A DNA stretch of 64,000 nucleotides, taken from NCBI GenBank assembly GCA_027603945.1, contig JADIIU010000064.1, forward strand, positions 1 through 64,000, written 5' to 3'. A program made the position numbers and the translations under genes. Below, piece after piece: positions 43,169 through 53,911 of the stretch (within the stretch, counting starts at the first letter, position 1; each line of letters opens with the position of its first letter). The DNA is from Terramyces sp. JEL0728 (Eukaryota; Chytridiomycota; Chytridiomycetes; Rhizophydiales; Terramycetaceae). The notes below the pieces were generated by a model. It worked only from the letters and a program-made list of their open reading frames with translations, had not been told where the DNA came from and ran no database searches.

Positions 43169-43256
43169 TTCTAATCTTTGGAAAACACAATGAAACTCGG
43201 GCTTTGGTTGCAGCAAAGACGTGTGGCTGAAAGCACAATTCTACGAGATATATTTA

Positions 43257-44672
43257 TTATTTCTCATCAAATGCCCGATTCCGAAGCTCATTCATTTCAG
43301 CCAAGAAATTATTTGGAATTGTTGGAGGCATCATCTCTACACTTTGCGATCCAACAGCGATTGTTGGCGGCATGAAATCTACATTACTTTTTTCGGTTTC
43401 TTCCTCTTGTTCTATAGCAAGTCTAGGCTCTTCTATCGGAATAGCTTGTTCTAAATGTCTCGGTTGTTGAGTTAAAGTTCCGCTCAAATCATTGTGTCTT
43501 GGCTGTGAACCAAGAGTTGCGAATTGCGGGTTGACTGTAGGTGTATCTGGAGTCATCAAGGTTGAAGATCGTGATGGAAGGTTGCCGGTAAGTGCGGGAG
43601 ATTGAGCGGTTGACGCATTTAAATCAAGAGGTTGTGGTTGGATGGTGGCTATAAACTGTTGGCCATTGATGGTAGTCAAGAATTGCTGTGGTTGATACCC
43701 AATTGCATTTCCATTTTGGTCAAGAATAGCGTTGGATATATTCGTGGACTGAAGGGATGGCGAGGATGGGACAAAAGCAGGATTTGGTGGTTGGACAAAT
43801 GGGGGTTGCCCAGGAATATACTGCGGTGTAGTGATTGGGCTTCCAGAAACTGGGTCAAAGGTGTACCCGCCTTCATTTTGGAATTGATTTGCTTGTTGGC
43901 CGACAAAGTTATGAATTGCCGAGCTTGTCTGCGGGGAATTGGCAGACTTAAGATCATCCACTTGCTTCTTCTTGGCAAATACAAGCAATGATACACCGAC
44001 TACAGCTGCAATCAACACTAATGCGCCAGCAGCCAACGCAAGAACATTTCCGGTATGTGAAAAAAACCCATCACCGCTATTAGACTGTGGAATGGTTGAA
44101 TTAGCAGTTGGAGTAGCAACTGCAAATCGATGAGGGACACTGGTACAAGTGAAAACTACATTGGCACAACCAAGAGGAGGAGATTTCACACACAGATTGC
44201 TGTCGAATGGCTACAGTTAATTGGCAATTACGCATCCTCCATTATCTTTTCCATTCACAGTAATATTGGCAGAATAAATTGAATCTGGCACATTTCCATT
44301 AAACCCATTCTTGTAAAATTCCGCATAATACTGGTTGAAATTAGTATCAAAAGTAAGCGCAGGTATAGATCCATAGAAATTGTTGTCGTCCACATCAAAA
44401 ACAGCGTATTTAGGGATAGTGATTTCTGGCGGTAATTCACCAGTGATTTTGTTTGAAGCTAAACTAAACAATTTTAATCCAGTCAACTTGCCAATATCAC
44501 TAGAAACAGTCCCATCCAAGCCCATCAATTCCAGTTTAATTTGGATAATTCTGTCTCCAGAACAAACTACTTTGTGAGCCTCCCATGAGCAGCAATTGGT
44601 CGTAGTTAACGTAGGATCGTTGCCTCCTAATGATTTAAATAGGTTATAAAATGCCGGGCAATCTGTTGACAT
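43257..44672 (-). CDS. LRR single-pass membrane protein B (PPTI tail)
   Basis: Two exons with a 21-nt intron at 44211-44231 give 464 residues. It is the closest relative of protein A: cap MSTDCPAFYNLFKSLGGND and TTNCCSW, LRRs (LKLFSLASNKITGELP, DDNNFYGSIP), closing Cys block GGCPFDSNLC, completed only by the splice. A transmembrane helix (VLALAAGALVLIAAVVGVSL) is followed by FAKKKQ and a 200-residue Gln/Pro/Asn-rich tail with MPPTIAVG and MPPTIPNN near the end. As with its neighbours, translation begins at the cap with no signal peptide. The intron lies in the same region as the join in paralogue E. Confidence 0.85.
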
Positions 44673-44805
44673 GTACTGCCCTACTTTTTCAAAGAATTTC
44701 CTTTGGTTCTTTAAAAAGTATTCCGAATGAAAACTCGGGCACCATCAACTGTTACGACTGATTGTAAGACATGTGCTTGGGAAACCGGATCAAAGGAAAG
44801 AGTAT

Positions 44806-45762
44806 TTATTTATCAAACGGAATTCTCTTTACATCCGTGTACTCGTTTAAGCACAAGCTACTGGTATTAGTTTAATTTTACCACACACCATGTCGCGGAT
44901 TTAGTTGTGCGCAGCTTTTGCACAGAACTTTATGGTTACAAGGAAGTACCGCATGTGTTATACGTTCAAAAGTGCAATTCATGCAAGATGAATTTCTTTC
45001 CAACGTAAACATTGTGGATCCGGCTGTATTAGCAAATCCTCTTGAATTTCGTGTGCTGGATTCTTTACTGGGTTCTCGTTTGATTTCAAAGTCGCTGAGC
45101 TTGAATCGTTTAGAGCACAAACCAAAAGCAATCGATCCCAGCACCAAGAATCCTAAAACTAGCCCGCCTACAATGTAAGCAAAGATGGACGATAGCCCAA
45201 ATAATATTCCATTTGACGCTCCACCAGCACTGGAGGTTTGATTAAGAATATTAGGCGTGCATGTAAATGTAACATTAGGACAGGATAATACACTGGAATA
45301 GCTGCACATGTTATTATCAAATGGACAATCTCTAAATTGCTGTGCAGCTAATAACGGTGGAATATCATTTGCGCCAAAATAATTGTTTTTAAGATTAAAG
45401 TATGGTATTCCCAGTTCATTACTCCCACGTATAAAAGACAGTGTTGGTATCGTCCCACTCAATTTGTTGCCTCCCAAAAGAAATGCAGCAAACGATTGGT
45501 TGAATTGCGGTATATTCCCGTTCAAACCAATATCTGTCAACTGCAGGGTCTGAAGCAAAGTCAATTTAGTCAACTGCGATGATAATCGGCCTCCGTTTGG
45601 TAGGATTTTGTTATCCAGTGAGATTTGAAATATTTTGGAATCGCTGCATACTATATTTTGTGGTTTCCATGAGCAGCAATTGGTGTCAGTTAGTGAATTA
45701 TCATTCCCTCCTAATTCTTTGAATGCGTTAAAGAATATTTGGCAGTCAGTTTCTATATCCAT
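44806..45762 (-). CDS. LRR single-pass membrane protein C with cytosolic RING finger
   Basis: Two exons with a 21-nt intron at 44861-44881 give 311 residues. Cap: DCQIFFNAFKELGGNDNSL, TNCCSW. LRR-like turns include LLQTLQLTDIGLNGNIP and FNLKNNYFG. The Cys block is DCPFDNNMC...C...FTC. A transmembrane helix follows (YIVGGLVLGFLVLGSIAFGL). The tail is short and ends in a RING finger starting SCMNCTFERITHAVLPCNH. Ligand spacing is C-x2-C-x11-C-x-H-x3-C-x2-C-x9-C-x2-C, where the last Cys pair (CSLC) is encoded after the intron. Unspliced, the frame stops inside the RING right before that pair. This predicts a membrane-bound E3 ubiquitin ligase with an LRR ectodomain. Confidence 0.85.
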
Positions 45763-45931
45763 TGAAAAAGAATCGCAGTCGCATTCGGCAAATGAACGAA
45801 AGACCGAATTTAAAAGATGACAATCGAAAGTACAGCTGGATCAATTCCTCGGGATTAGCAGCTGTCACTGGCGAAGTTGGAAACAAAAGAATCTACTGCA
45901 AACAGACAATACAAGATATTTTATTTCTAAT

Positions 45932-47288
45932 CTAGTAATTGCGAGCCAAGAACAAAGCTGGAATAATCGGTATGTCCATTACTTGAGATTTAACCGGTTG
46001 AGCAACAAAGAATCGTTTATCACATAGATTACTAATATTAAAAGTAAATTACCATATTCCTCCTTCTGCATTCAATTCTGCGCATTCTGTACAAAACACT
46101 TCATGGTTACAAGGGCTGACGATGTGAGTGATCGCACTTTGGTGGCAGTTTAGACATACTTTACCGATTGAATTGCTATAGTGAGAGGGTAAATTGTAGG
46201 CTGATGGAATATTAGAGTAGTTTGCAGTGAGATTGATGTTGGCGGGAATGCTAGGATTCAATTCGTAGTTGGCTGATCTAGGTGCAGTTGCTTGGTATTC
46301 ATTTGAACTTGTCCCTGTCAATTGAACTGGTGCTCCAGGCTGTCCCAATAGCACTGCAGGTGAAAACATCTGGGGAGGCATGACTGGGCTTTGATAATTC
46401 AACCCAGGTGTATCATTAGATGAAGGGGGAGCTGGAGGATATCCATTGAGAGGAAATGGATTTCCATTGGATCTTGCGCCAACAGACGGCGCTTTTACAG
46501 AATTCTGTTGAGGTGCAGCCTTCTTTCTTCCTCCTAGCGTTACTACTGCAGCAATGATGAGAATGAAAAGTGCGCCTATCGCACCTCCAGCACCATAAAC
46601 TATATTTTTGTTCACTCCAAACAGCGTGTCACTCTGGCCATCAACTACAGGTGTGGTGGTTGCAGTAGGAGCAGGAATACCAGTAGCTGGAACAGCATTG
46701 GATTGGCAACTAAAAGCAACTCCAGGACAACTTGTAACAGTGCCAGATGCACACATGTTTGAAGCAAACGGACACTGCGATCCTTCCAGCCCAACACTAA
46801 AATCCACACTTGCCAAATTCGACGGCACTTTCTCTTTTCCAAACTGATTATTAGTTATGTTGAAAAATGGTTTCGTTACTCCAGCGACATTCGTGACATT
46901 AAATTGAAAATTAGGAATTGGACCGGATAATTGGTTGCCTTCTAATAGTAATACTGCAAATTGCTGTGGTAGCGGTGGAATTTGTCCAGTCAAACCTAGG
47001 AATCGCAATTGTAAACTGATGAGTGATTTTAACTGTCCCAAAAGGGGAGACATTGTCCCGCCTTTAACAGAAATATCCTTTGGGGTAAAAATTCTGAGTT
47101 AGTTACAGGTACATTTGGTTAATTTGAGAGATATTTTTCTCTGAGGCTTTGTCAAATGTTGTTGTGCAATTAACGTTTCTTGGGGACCATTGGCAACAGT
47201 TGCTTGCTGTTAGATTCGTTAGTTGGCCATTCAGCGCTCTATATATTGTTGCAAATGCTGGGCAGTCTGGTGCGTCTGCATTCGACAT
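45932..47288 (-). CDS. LRR single-pass membrane protein D with cytosolic RING finger
   Basis: Three exons, with introns at 47094-47112 (19 nt) and 46032-46052 (21 nt), give 438 residues. Cap: DCPAFATIYRALNGQL, SNCCQW. LRRs: LISLQLRFLGLTGQIP, LLLEGNQLSGPIP. Cys block: QCPFASNMC...C...FSC, then a transmembrane helix (GAGGAIGALFILIIAAVVTL). The Pro/Asn-rich tail ends in the RING VCLNCHQSAITHIVSPCNH, finishing with CNLC after the second intron, at exactly the ligand spacing of C and E. A further in-frame ATG at 47396 would add 36 hydrophilic residues, not a signal peptide. The RING-splitting intron is at the same codon and phase in C, D and E. Confidence 0.85.
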
Positions 47289-47451
47289 TTCACAAAAAAC
47301 CTCAAAGAAACTTTCCCGATTTTCACGGGACTTTTGATATTGGATCATATCAGAGTGTCTGCAGTTTTGAAAGGGATATTCTCGGTAGACGTGCATCGAG
47401 TGTTATTAATTCACGGCATGCATTGTGGCCGATAATGGAAAACGTGTTTAT

Positions 47452-48719
47452 TCAGTATCTATAGCGTGGTTGACTGTCATCTGCCTGTGGTGTGTTGTAT
47501 CTAGGGTGTTCAGATACCTCGGTGGCTGCATACCTAGGATGGTCAGAGGTTTGAGCAGGAGATTGCTCAAACCTTGGAGGTGATGTTTCAATAACGGTTT
47601 GTTCTACACGTGGTTGTTGGGCATCACTGTGAATAGGTTGTGCAATCAAAAATCGTTGGTTGCACAGATTGCTAGGGTTAGTATAGAGTTACCAGACACC
47701 GCCGTCGGCATTTAGCTCAGCACATGCAGTACAAAAGATTTCGTGTCCACAAGGAATTACGGCATGGGTTTTCGGATTGAATCCACAGTTCAAGCATATA
47801 TTGTTTGGCTGTTGAGGGCTAGGTACAGGGGTAAGCACAACATACTGTTGGCCATTTGGCAACACATATCCAGCTGGACCTTGATAAGATTGTTGCGGCG
47901 GAGAATATTGTTGGGCAAAAATATTTCCGTTCTTGATAGACTCTGCTGGAGGTGCCTGTGCAGTTGGCTTCTTTTTCCCAACAAACAGCATTGCAGAAAC
48001 TACAATCAAGATTAGGAGAGCGATAGCCCCTCCTCCAACCCCATAAGCTACTGGCTTGTCCAAGCCAAAAATGGTATCTGCACTGGTAGTTTGTTTAGGA
48101 GCGGAAGTTGAATTTGCTGATGGTGTGCTAGTAGCTAGTTGGTCCGCTTGACAGGTAAAAATAACTCCAGGACAACTTTGAACAGTAACATTGGAACACT
48201 AACATGAAAAGAAATATACCATATTAGTAGCGAATGGACATCCAACATTAGCATTCCAGTTGATTCCAGCCAATTTAGGTGGAATAGTAACACCCCCAAA
48301 GTTGTTGTTTTTCAAATTCAAGAAAGGATTTCCCAACTGTGCGTTGTTTATAAAGAAATTCAAGTCTGGAATAGGTCCTGATAATTGGTTTCCAGCCAAC
48401 AATAATCCAGATAGCATTTGTGGTAAGGGAGGAATTGGGCCTGTCAATCCGATATCAGTCAACTGTAAGGTTTGAAGTGTAGGCAATTTTGCAAAAAGCG
48501 GTGATATTGAACCGCCTTTGATTGGAAACGACTTTGCATTGAAAGAACTAGATTAATTCAAGAGTACATTTGATAAATATTGGTTGTATTTCCAGGTTTA
48601 GCACACACGACGTTGTTTGGAAACAGTGTACAGCAATTGGTATTTGTTAGTGAAGTATTTGTTCCTCCCAATTGTCTGTAGATTTGAGCGAATATGGGGC
48701 AATCTGGCGACGAATCCAT
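47452..48719 (-). CDS. LRR single-pass membrane protein E with cytosolic RING finger
   Basis: Four exons, with introns at 48548-48567, 48199-48219 and 47672-47692 (20, 21 and 21 nt), give 401 residues. Cap: DCPIFAQIYRQLGG, TNTNCCT. LRRs: LQTLQLTDIGLTGPIP, LLLAGNQLSGPIP, FLNLKNNNFG. Cys block GCPFATNMC...CPG..FTC joined by the second intron. Transmembrane helix GGGAIALLILIVVSAMLFVG. RING near residues 293-332: ICLNCGFNPKTHAVIPCGH, closed by CNLC across the third intron. The tail after the RING repeats HPRY-type motifs (SDHPRYAA, SEHPRYNT, QPRYRY). An upstream in-frame ATG (48800) exists but gives no signal peptide. Confidence 0.85.
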
Positions 48720-49087
48720 TTCTAGTGTATATTTTTGTAAAACATTTCGCAAACGCCAATTTCTTTCAAGCACCGAAGCTCGGGACCAGAAAAGAGCCAT
48801 TCGGCAATCTCCTTCAGCTCAAATTATACTTGCTCTTATTTCAACAGAAGACAGCTCAAATTAGGCGTGATTACAGAAACATCAAAGCAGTCGTCTGCTA
48901 TTCCTTTGGGATAAGCATTCGTTTGACCGAAAACATCTGCACTCTTCAATATTGATGGCTATTTTGATCAAAGGTTTCTAGTAATTTATGAACAATTCCA
49001 TCGCTATTCGTAAGCAAAGCATCAGTTCCGCCGAGTTGTATATCTGGGTAGCTGTCATGATAAAGATTAGGATGGGCAAAGTCCGAA
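48720..49087. other. Spacer upstream of LRR-RING gene E
   Basis: About 370 bp between two genes of the same (minus) strand: the 5' side of gene E and the 3' end of the MT-A70 gene. It contains a CTCGGG element at 48779-48784 that recurs upstream of three neighbouring LRR genes. No gene seen. Confidence 0.4.
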
Positions 49088-50038
49088 TTATTCAGATATA
49101 TTCTCAATATACAAAGTGTTATTAAACTTTAACGTTTCATTCCCCCAGCTTGTCCATCCTTCTAGACAACACCTGCTAAACAGTTCGAGCTTCCTTTCGC
49201 CGTCAAACATGTCCAAGACTGGCTTTTTTGAATGAAATGTCGGCATTCCGGTTAAACTGATCATGCCGGGCAGTTCTTTCTTGTACAGGTGATATTGGCA
49301 GATATATGCGATTTCGTATGGCTTTCTATGTGGATTATCCAGCTCTGTAATTAATTCGCCTTGATGATTCACTTTAATCCACACTAGTTTAGATGTACAT
49401 TCAAGCCCATACGCAGGCAATAGTTTATCAAGAACAAATCGATGATATTTACTATTGTTTGTAATCCAGATGACTAATATCCCTGTGTCTGATAGTATCT
49501 GCCTCATTGGAATTTTGAATAATTCGTAATGGTCGAGCTCATTGTAAGCATTACTACGAGCTACACTTGCATTTGACCAAGGAGGATCCATTACTACCAA
49601 ATCGTACTTGCCTTTAATTTCCCAATTATGAAATTCAGACAAATGAAAATTGCAGTGCGGTGGAATCAGATACTCATGAATTGAGACATAAACCCAAAGA
49701 CAGTCGTTGGTATCGTTTACGAACTCGGTCTCTATCAAGTTTTCGATTTTGATTTCCTGATGATTTGACAGATAAACAGGCTGCGATACACATAAATTAC
49801 TTTGTGATTCTTTCGTCTGAAGGGCAACAAAATCCAGACCATTAAATTCTTGGAAATTGTATTCTGGCTCTGAGATTTGAAATGGAGTTTCAAGGCTTTT
49901 CTTGATGAATTCTCTGAATTGCTGATGGATCTCTATGAACTGATCGAATGCTTTCCGCTTCTTGTTTGATCTGAATATTTTGATTTCCTTTTGCTTGTAT
50001 TTAATTATTCCGATTTTGTCAATGTAGTGCGATTGCAT
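49088..50038 (-). CDS. MT-A70 family N6-adenine methyltransferase, METTL4-like
   Basis: A single exon of 316 residues from ATG 50038. The catalytic motif is DPPW (VVMDPPWSNASVARSNAY). The AdoMet/target-recognition blocks follow: GILVIWITNNSKYHRFV, NPHRKPYEIAYIC-like (DNPHRKPYEIAYICQYHLY) and the final HSKKPVLDMF with EGWTSWGNE. The order and the NPHRKPYE segment fit the METTL4 clade, which methylates adenine in U2 snRNA or DNA, rather than the METTL3/14 mRNA writers. DNA 6mA is known to be abundant in several early-diverging fungi; a role in that is inference. The basic N-terminus could bind nucleic acid. Confidence 0.88.
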   Translation of the reverse strand: MQSHYIDKIGIIKYKQKEIKIFRSNKKRKAFDQFIEIHQQFREFIKKSLETPFQISEPEYNFQEFNGLDFVALQTKESQSNLCVSQPVYLSNHQEIKIENLIETEFVNDTNDCLWVYVSIHEYLIPPHCNFHLSEFHNWEIKGKYDLVVMDPPWSNASVARSNAYNELDHYELFKIPMRQILSDTGILVIWITNNSKYHRFVLDKLLPAYGLECTSKLVWIKVNHQGELITELDNPHRKPYEIAYICQYHLYKKELPGMISLTGMPTFHSKKPVLDMFDGERKLELFSRCCLEGWTSWGNETLKFNNTLYIENISE

Positions 50039-50170
50039 TTCGAATTTCAAACAAATTTACCAGTATGACTTTTTTAAATTATGAATTGAATTGTAGTAAT
50101 CTATATCAATATGAAATTAATGCCAAACCTCCAGTTCAAGTGGCGCTCAACTTGAACTTTCCCAAAGCAA

Positions 50171-51676
50171 ATGAAGGTTTGGCAATTACCAAAGGATATC
50201 CTTGAAAACAACATTTTTTACTACTTGGATTCTCAAGATTTGATAAATCTTTACCTGGTAAACAAAGAATTTCATTCTCGCTTGTATCCAATTCGACTTT
50301 TGGAACTTTTGGGGATCAATGACGATTTCTGGCCTTGTTTAAAGTTCATTACGAGGGACGATGATTGGAATGATGACAAAATTCCTTATTTTGAAGAGTT
50401 GAGCAAGTCAAGATGGAGGTTCATCAAGTTCACTGTTGATTCGCTCACCTTTTCACACATTAAAGCCCCAAAATCCTTTGAACTGAATCTAGTGGTACAC
50501 AGGATTCCAAACAGCAACAAATTCATCCAATTGCTTAATTCAAATATAGTGACAGAACTGAATATCGATTTTAACAGCACAATTACAATGGAGGCAATCA
50601 AGGCTATCATTCAAAATCTACACCGGATGAGTAGGCTGAATACACTGGCAATTAACAGCAAAAAGCTGGATATTGGATTTGCATTGGCACTACAAAAGAG
50701 TCTCGCGCTGACTCAAATAAAGACTTTGGATTTAAAAACTAGCGGAATTGACGATGATTTCCTTGCAATATTATGCCATGTTTTACCACATACCAAAATA
50801 GAAATCTTGGTTTTGTACTCTAACAAAATCGGAAATCAGGGAATGCAAAATCTTGCAGAAATTCTTCCAGCAACAAACATCCAAGAGCTAGTGCTTAGTT
50901 ACAACTTGTTTGGAGTTGACGGGTTGAAAAGTTTGGCAAAAGGATTGATTGGTTCAAGTGTAAAGTCATTGGCAATCCCATCTATTAAAATAGCACAGGA
51001 CTGTATCCCAGAATTGTTTGACAACTTTCATTTAATGAAATTGGAAAAGTTTGAAAGCTATAGATACATTGGACATGAAAATACAACCATGTTGATTAAA
51101 AATTTACCAAAATCGAATATAAAGCAACTGGTGGTTGACATCCATTGCGATTACCTTCAAGATTTCATTGTTGCGCTATCTACGTCCAAAGTTACAGATT
51201 TGTACTTGTGTAATGAAGATGCCAACAAATGTTGCGATATATTAGCATCTAATATGCAATACATCAAACTAGAAAAGTTGCGGCTAGGTAAAAGGATTAC
51301 GAATACAGGAATACAAGCACTAATGTCCACTATGGAACATATTACGGAACTGGATTTACAAGAGAATTTCCACCTCGGCGATAGGGAAATGAAAATTATC
51401 GCACACTACCTTTCCCGTACCAAATTAAAGAGACTTTGTTTGAGTGGATGCAATTTTGAGGATCATGGATTGGAACTTTTACTGCAAGGTTTGAAAGGGT
51501 CGCAAGTAGATTATTTGGAAATGAGATATTTGAAAGCATCCACTCAAGCAGTCCAAGATTTTGTGAAGCAATGTACGTGCAAGGTTTTGGACGTTTCTTA
51601 TGCGTACAATCTGGATAAAACTACAGTCAAGTATCTTGCAGAAATGCGTCCACAATTAAGCCTAATTTTTCAATAA
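50171..51676 (+). CDS. F-box protein with RNI-type leucine-rich repeats
   Basis: A single exon of 501 residues. An F-box is visible at residues 3-45 (WQLPKDILENNIFYYLDSQD, then LINLYLVNKEFHSRL). From about 140 onward there are RNI/AMN1-like LRRs, about 28 residues each (IKTLDLKTSGIDDDFLAIL, IEILVLYSNKIGNQGMQNLA, KRLCLSGCNFEDHGLELLL). This is the cytosolic LRR class, unrelated to the extracellular LRRs of the neighbouring membrane proteins. F-box/LRR proteins present substrates to SCF ubiquitin ligases. Its tail-to-tail neighbour is LRR membrane protein F, 32 bp away. Confidence 0.82.
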   Translation: MKVWQLPKDILENNIFYYLDSQDLINLYLVNKEFHSRLYPIRLLELLGINDDFWPCLKFITRDDDWNDDKIPYFEELSKSRWRFIKFTVDSLTFSHIKAPKSFELNLVVHRIPNSNKFIQLLNSNIVTELNIDFNSTITMEAIKAIIQNLHRMSRLNTLAINSKKLDIGFALALQKSLALTQIKTLDLKTSGIDDDFLAILCHVLPHTKIEILVLYSNKIGNQGMQNLAEILPATNIQELVLSYNLFGVDGLKSLAKGLIGSSVKSLAIPSIKIAQDCIPELFDNFHLMKLEKFESYRYIGHENTTMLIKNLPKSNIKQLVVDIHCDYLQDFIVALSTSKVTDLYLCNEDANKCCDILASNMQYIKLEKLRLGKRITNTGIQALMSTMEHITELDLQENFHLGDREMKIIAHYLSRTKLKRLCLSGCNFEDHGLELLLQGLKGSQVDYLEMRYLKASTQAVQDFVKQCTCKVLDVSYAYNLDKTTVKYLAEMRPQLSLIFQ

Positions 51677-51708
51677 ATACAGGTAAAAGCAATGTCAATC
51701 AAAATATT

Positions 51709-53449
51709 TTATTTAAAATGCTCAGCATTCTGGTATTCTACTTGTTCTTGGTCAACGTAATACAACTGCGATGGGTCAACGAACGTGTATCCAAACGAAG
51801 GATCAACTTGGTTGTGGGCATAAGCTTGAGTCTGGGTACGACCAACTTCATAAGCTTGTATTTGAGAGGGATCAACATAAGTGTATTGATAAGCTTGGTT
51901 TGGATCGTAATAAACATTCGATTGAGGTGGTTCTTGAGGAACAGGTAAAGGTAATTGATTGGCAAACTGCATTGCAGAAGATCTATTAGTAATCTCTTTC
52001 GAAACATATTCTAAAGGTGATTTCTTTGTTTGATAGGTATAAACTTTACCATCAGGTGTTTGGTAGCTTTGCGTGTCTATTTCTTCAGGCTTCTGGTAAT
52101 TCAATGGCGGCTGATCTAAATCAATGTATTTTGGAGACTGTTCTTGCTGAATATTTTTGCCACGGCGAGCAGAGTCGTTAAATTCGTCATCTGGATTGTA
52201 AACTGTGCTTGGGGCAACAGCAACTGGGGTAGTTGGTGTACGGTGAGAATGAGCAGACGGAGCATGATGAGAGTGTGTTGAAGGTGCTTTATAAGATACA
52301 GCCGAGTTTGCTGATTGAATTGGCGGCGAATATCCCTTGGAGTAGGCGGTGGGAACGTATTGGTGAGCAGAGTACATAGAACCTGCAACATATCCAGAAT
52401 GAACTGAAGGAGTGTGGCCAGAATGAACCGATGATACTGCGGTGATTGGGGTTGTAAATTGCGCTGAAGAAGGGGAAATAGGAGCAACTAGGGGATCAGT
52501 TGAATGACCCGAAGTGGATCTGATTTGAGCATCAGAATAGCCACTGTAAGCAGCAGGCATAGCTCTATTGTCGGGAATAATCGGCAGGCTATATGCTGCA
52601 ACAGGCGAATGGGAGAGGGGCATATTCAATGTTGAGGCACTTTGATGTGTAGGAGCAATCATTGGGTGTTCGTGTTGCAACGGCGGCTGGTACGGTCTGT
52701 TGGATATTTCAGTGTGATACATGGTAGGCACACTTCTTGGTTTGATATCACTGACTTTTGCGTTTCCTCTCTTGAAGTGCCAAACTGTTCCAACGACAAT
52801 GACGATAAGTAAGAGCGCACCGCCAATACCAATGGCTGCAATCAAACCAGTTGACAATGCAGCCGAGCTGCTACTCGAACCACCTTTTATTGAACAAGTG
52901 AAAGCTGTGCTGTTGCATCCATAAGGCTTCACATTGTTGAACGGACACATGTTTGTATCAAAAGGACATTCATCCGCACTCTTTGTGTTGTCAACAAGCA
53001 ATCCAGGCCTGGTCAAATTGGCAGGAATTTGTCCGGCAAAGTTATTGTTTCTGAAACTAAAGTACACGTTTGGTACATTCAAGGTTTGCAATTCCGGGAT
53101 ATTCCCAGTCAAGCTGTTGTTACTAAGGTCCCTAGCGTCAACTATTATTACATGTTTGACCATATTGGGCGGGTAAATGTTAGCGGAATGCTTCCTGTGA
53201 GTTTCGAATTTGGCATTTGAAGCACTCTAATCTTTTTCAAAGTCCCAATATCCGCTGGTAACTGCGCTCCGCCAGTATTGAAATTTGGCAGTGTTCTATG
53301 TTAATTTACAAGTACATTTGTACAATGTTTCCTTGTGAATCGCATTGCACCATAGTCTTGTCAAACTTGCAGCAGTTGGAGTCTGTTAGAAGCGGATAGT
53401 TCCCACCAAGGTCTTGGAACACCTTGTAAAACACTTGACAATCTGTCAT
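51709..53449 (-). CDS. LRR single-pass membrane protein F with Tyr/Pro-rich tail
   Basis: Three exons, with 20-nt introns at 53296-53315 and 53132-53151, give 566 residues. Cap: MTDCQVFYKVFQDLGGNYP, DSNCCKF, again without a signal peptide. LRRs: KIRVLQMPNSKLTGSIP and, across the second intron, MDLSNNSLTGNIPELQTL. Cys block ECPFDTNMC...C...FTC. Transmembrane helix GLIAAIGIGGALLLIVIVVG, then HFKRG. The 350-residue tail is His/Ser/Tyr/Pro-rich (SVHSGHTPSVHSGY, SAHSHRTP) and ends with YVDPSQ repeats. No RING and only one weak PPL site (DQPPLNY). It is the most diverged LRR paralogue here and separated from the others by two genes. Confidence 0.83.
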
Positions 53450-53911
53450 CTAAGTCTATTGTTGAAAAAAACACTCTGCGGTAACCAGACGACTTCCTTT
53501 TTCGGCGATATTTCTTCCAATAATATCCGCTCCATGCTTCTCATGGAAACCGATTCAACCAAGAATGTATCTGAAGCAGGTTTGGATTCTGGGTACTAAA
53601 GCACTTGGCCATACGTGGATGGTGCACACTCAAATTGCAGTTGCTATTCTGGGCCGCATTCCTGAGAATCCTGAGAATCCTGAGTAATGGTGAAAAGCGG
53701 GCCAGATTCAACTTCAGTTGTCATATATGTGTGCCTATGCGAGCAATATTATGACTGGGACAGACATTCTAAGAATCATGAACTTAAATCATATCCAAGG
53801 GCTGTTGCTATTACTGAATGCAACTGCGAGATGCTGGTAGAATGATTTTATGCGGCTTAATCCATCTCTACCATCTCTTGCCATAACAAAAAAAAGATAA
53901 ACTTTCCAAAA
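53450..53911. other. Divergent promoter region, LRR gene F / HIS3
   Basis: A 460-bp spacer between divergent starts. A short direct repeat (unit TGAGAATCCT, two and a half copies) lies near 53662-53686. No gene seen. Confidence 0.5.

Noticed and set aside
44211..44231. LRR protein B split into two genes at the stop near 44217
   Set aside because: Removing a 21-nt intron rejoins the Cys block GGC|PFDSNLC, which is conserved in all paralogues.
44861..44881. LRR proteins C, D and E ending in a half-RING (…GVW stop)
   Set aside because: All three stops fall within a 21-nt GT-AG segment with a TAA[TC]-like element. Splicing supplies the missing CxxC pair at identical spacing in all three.
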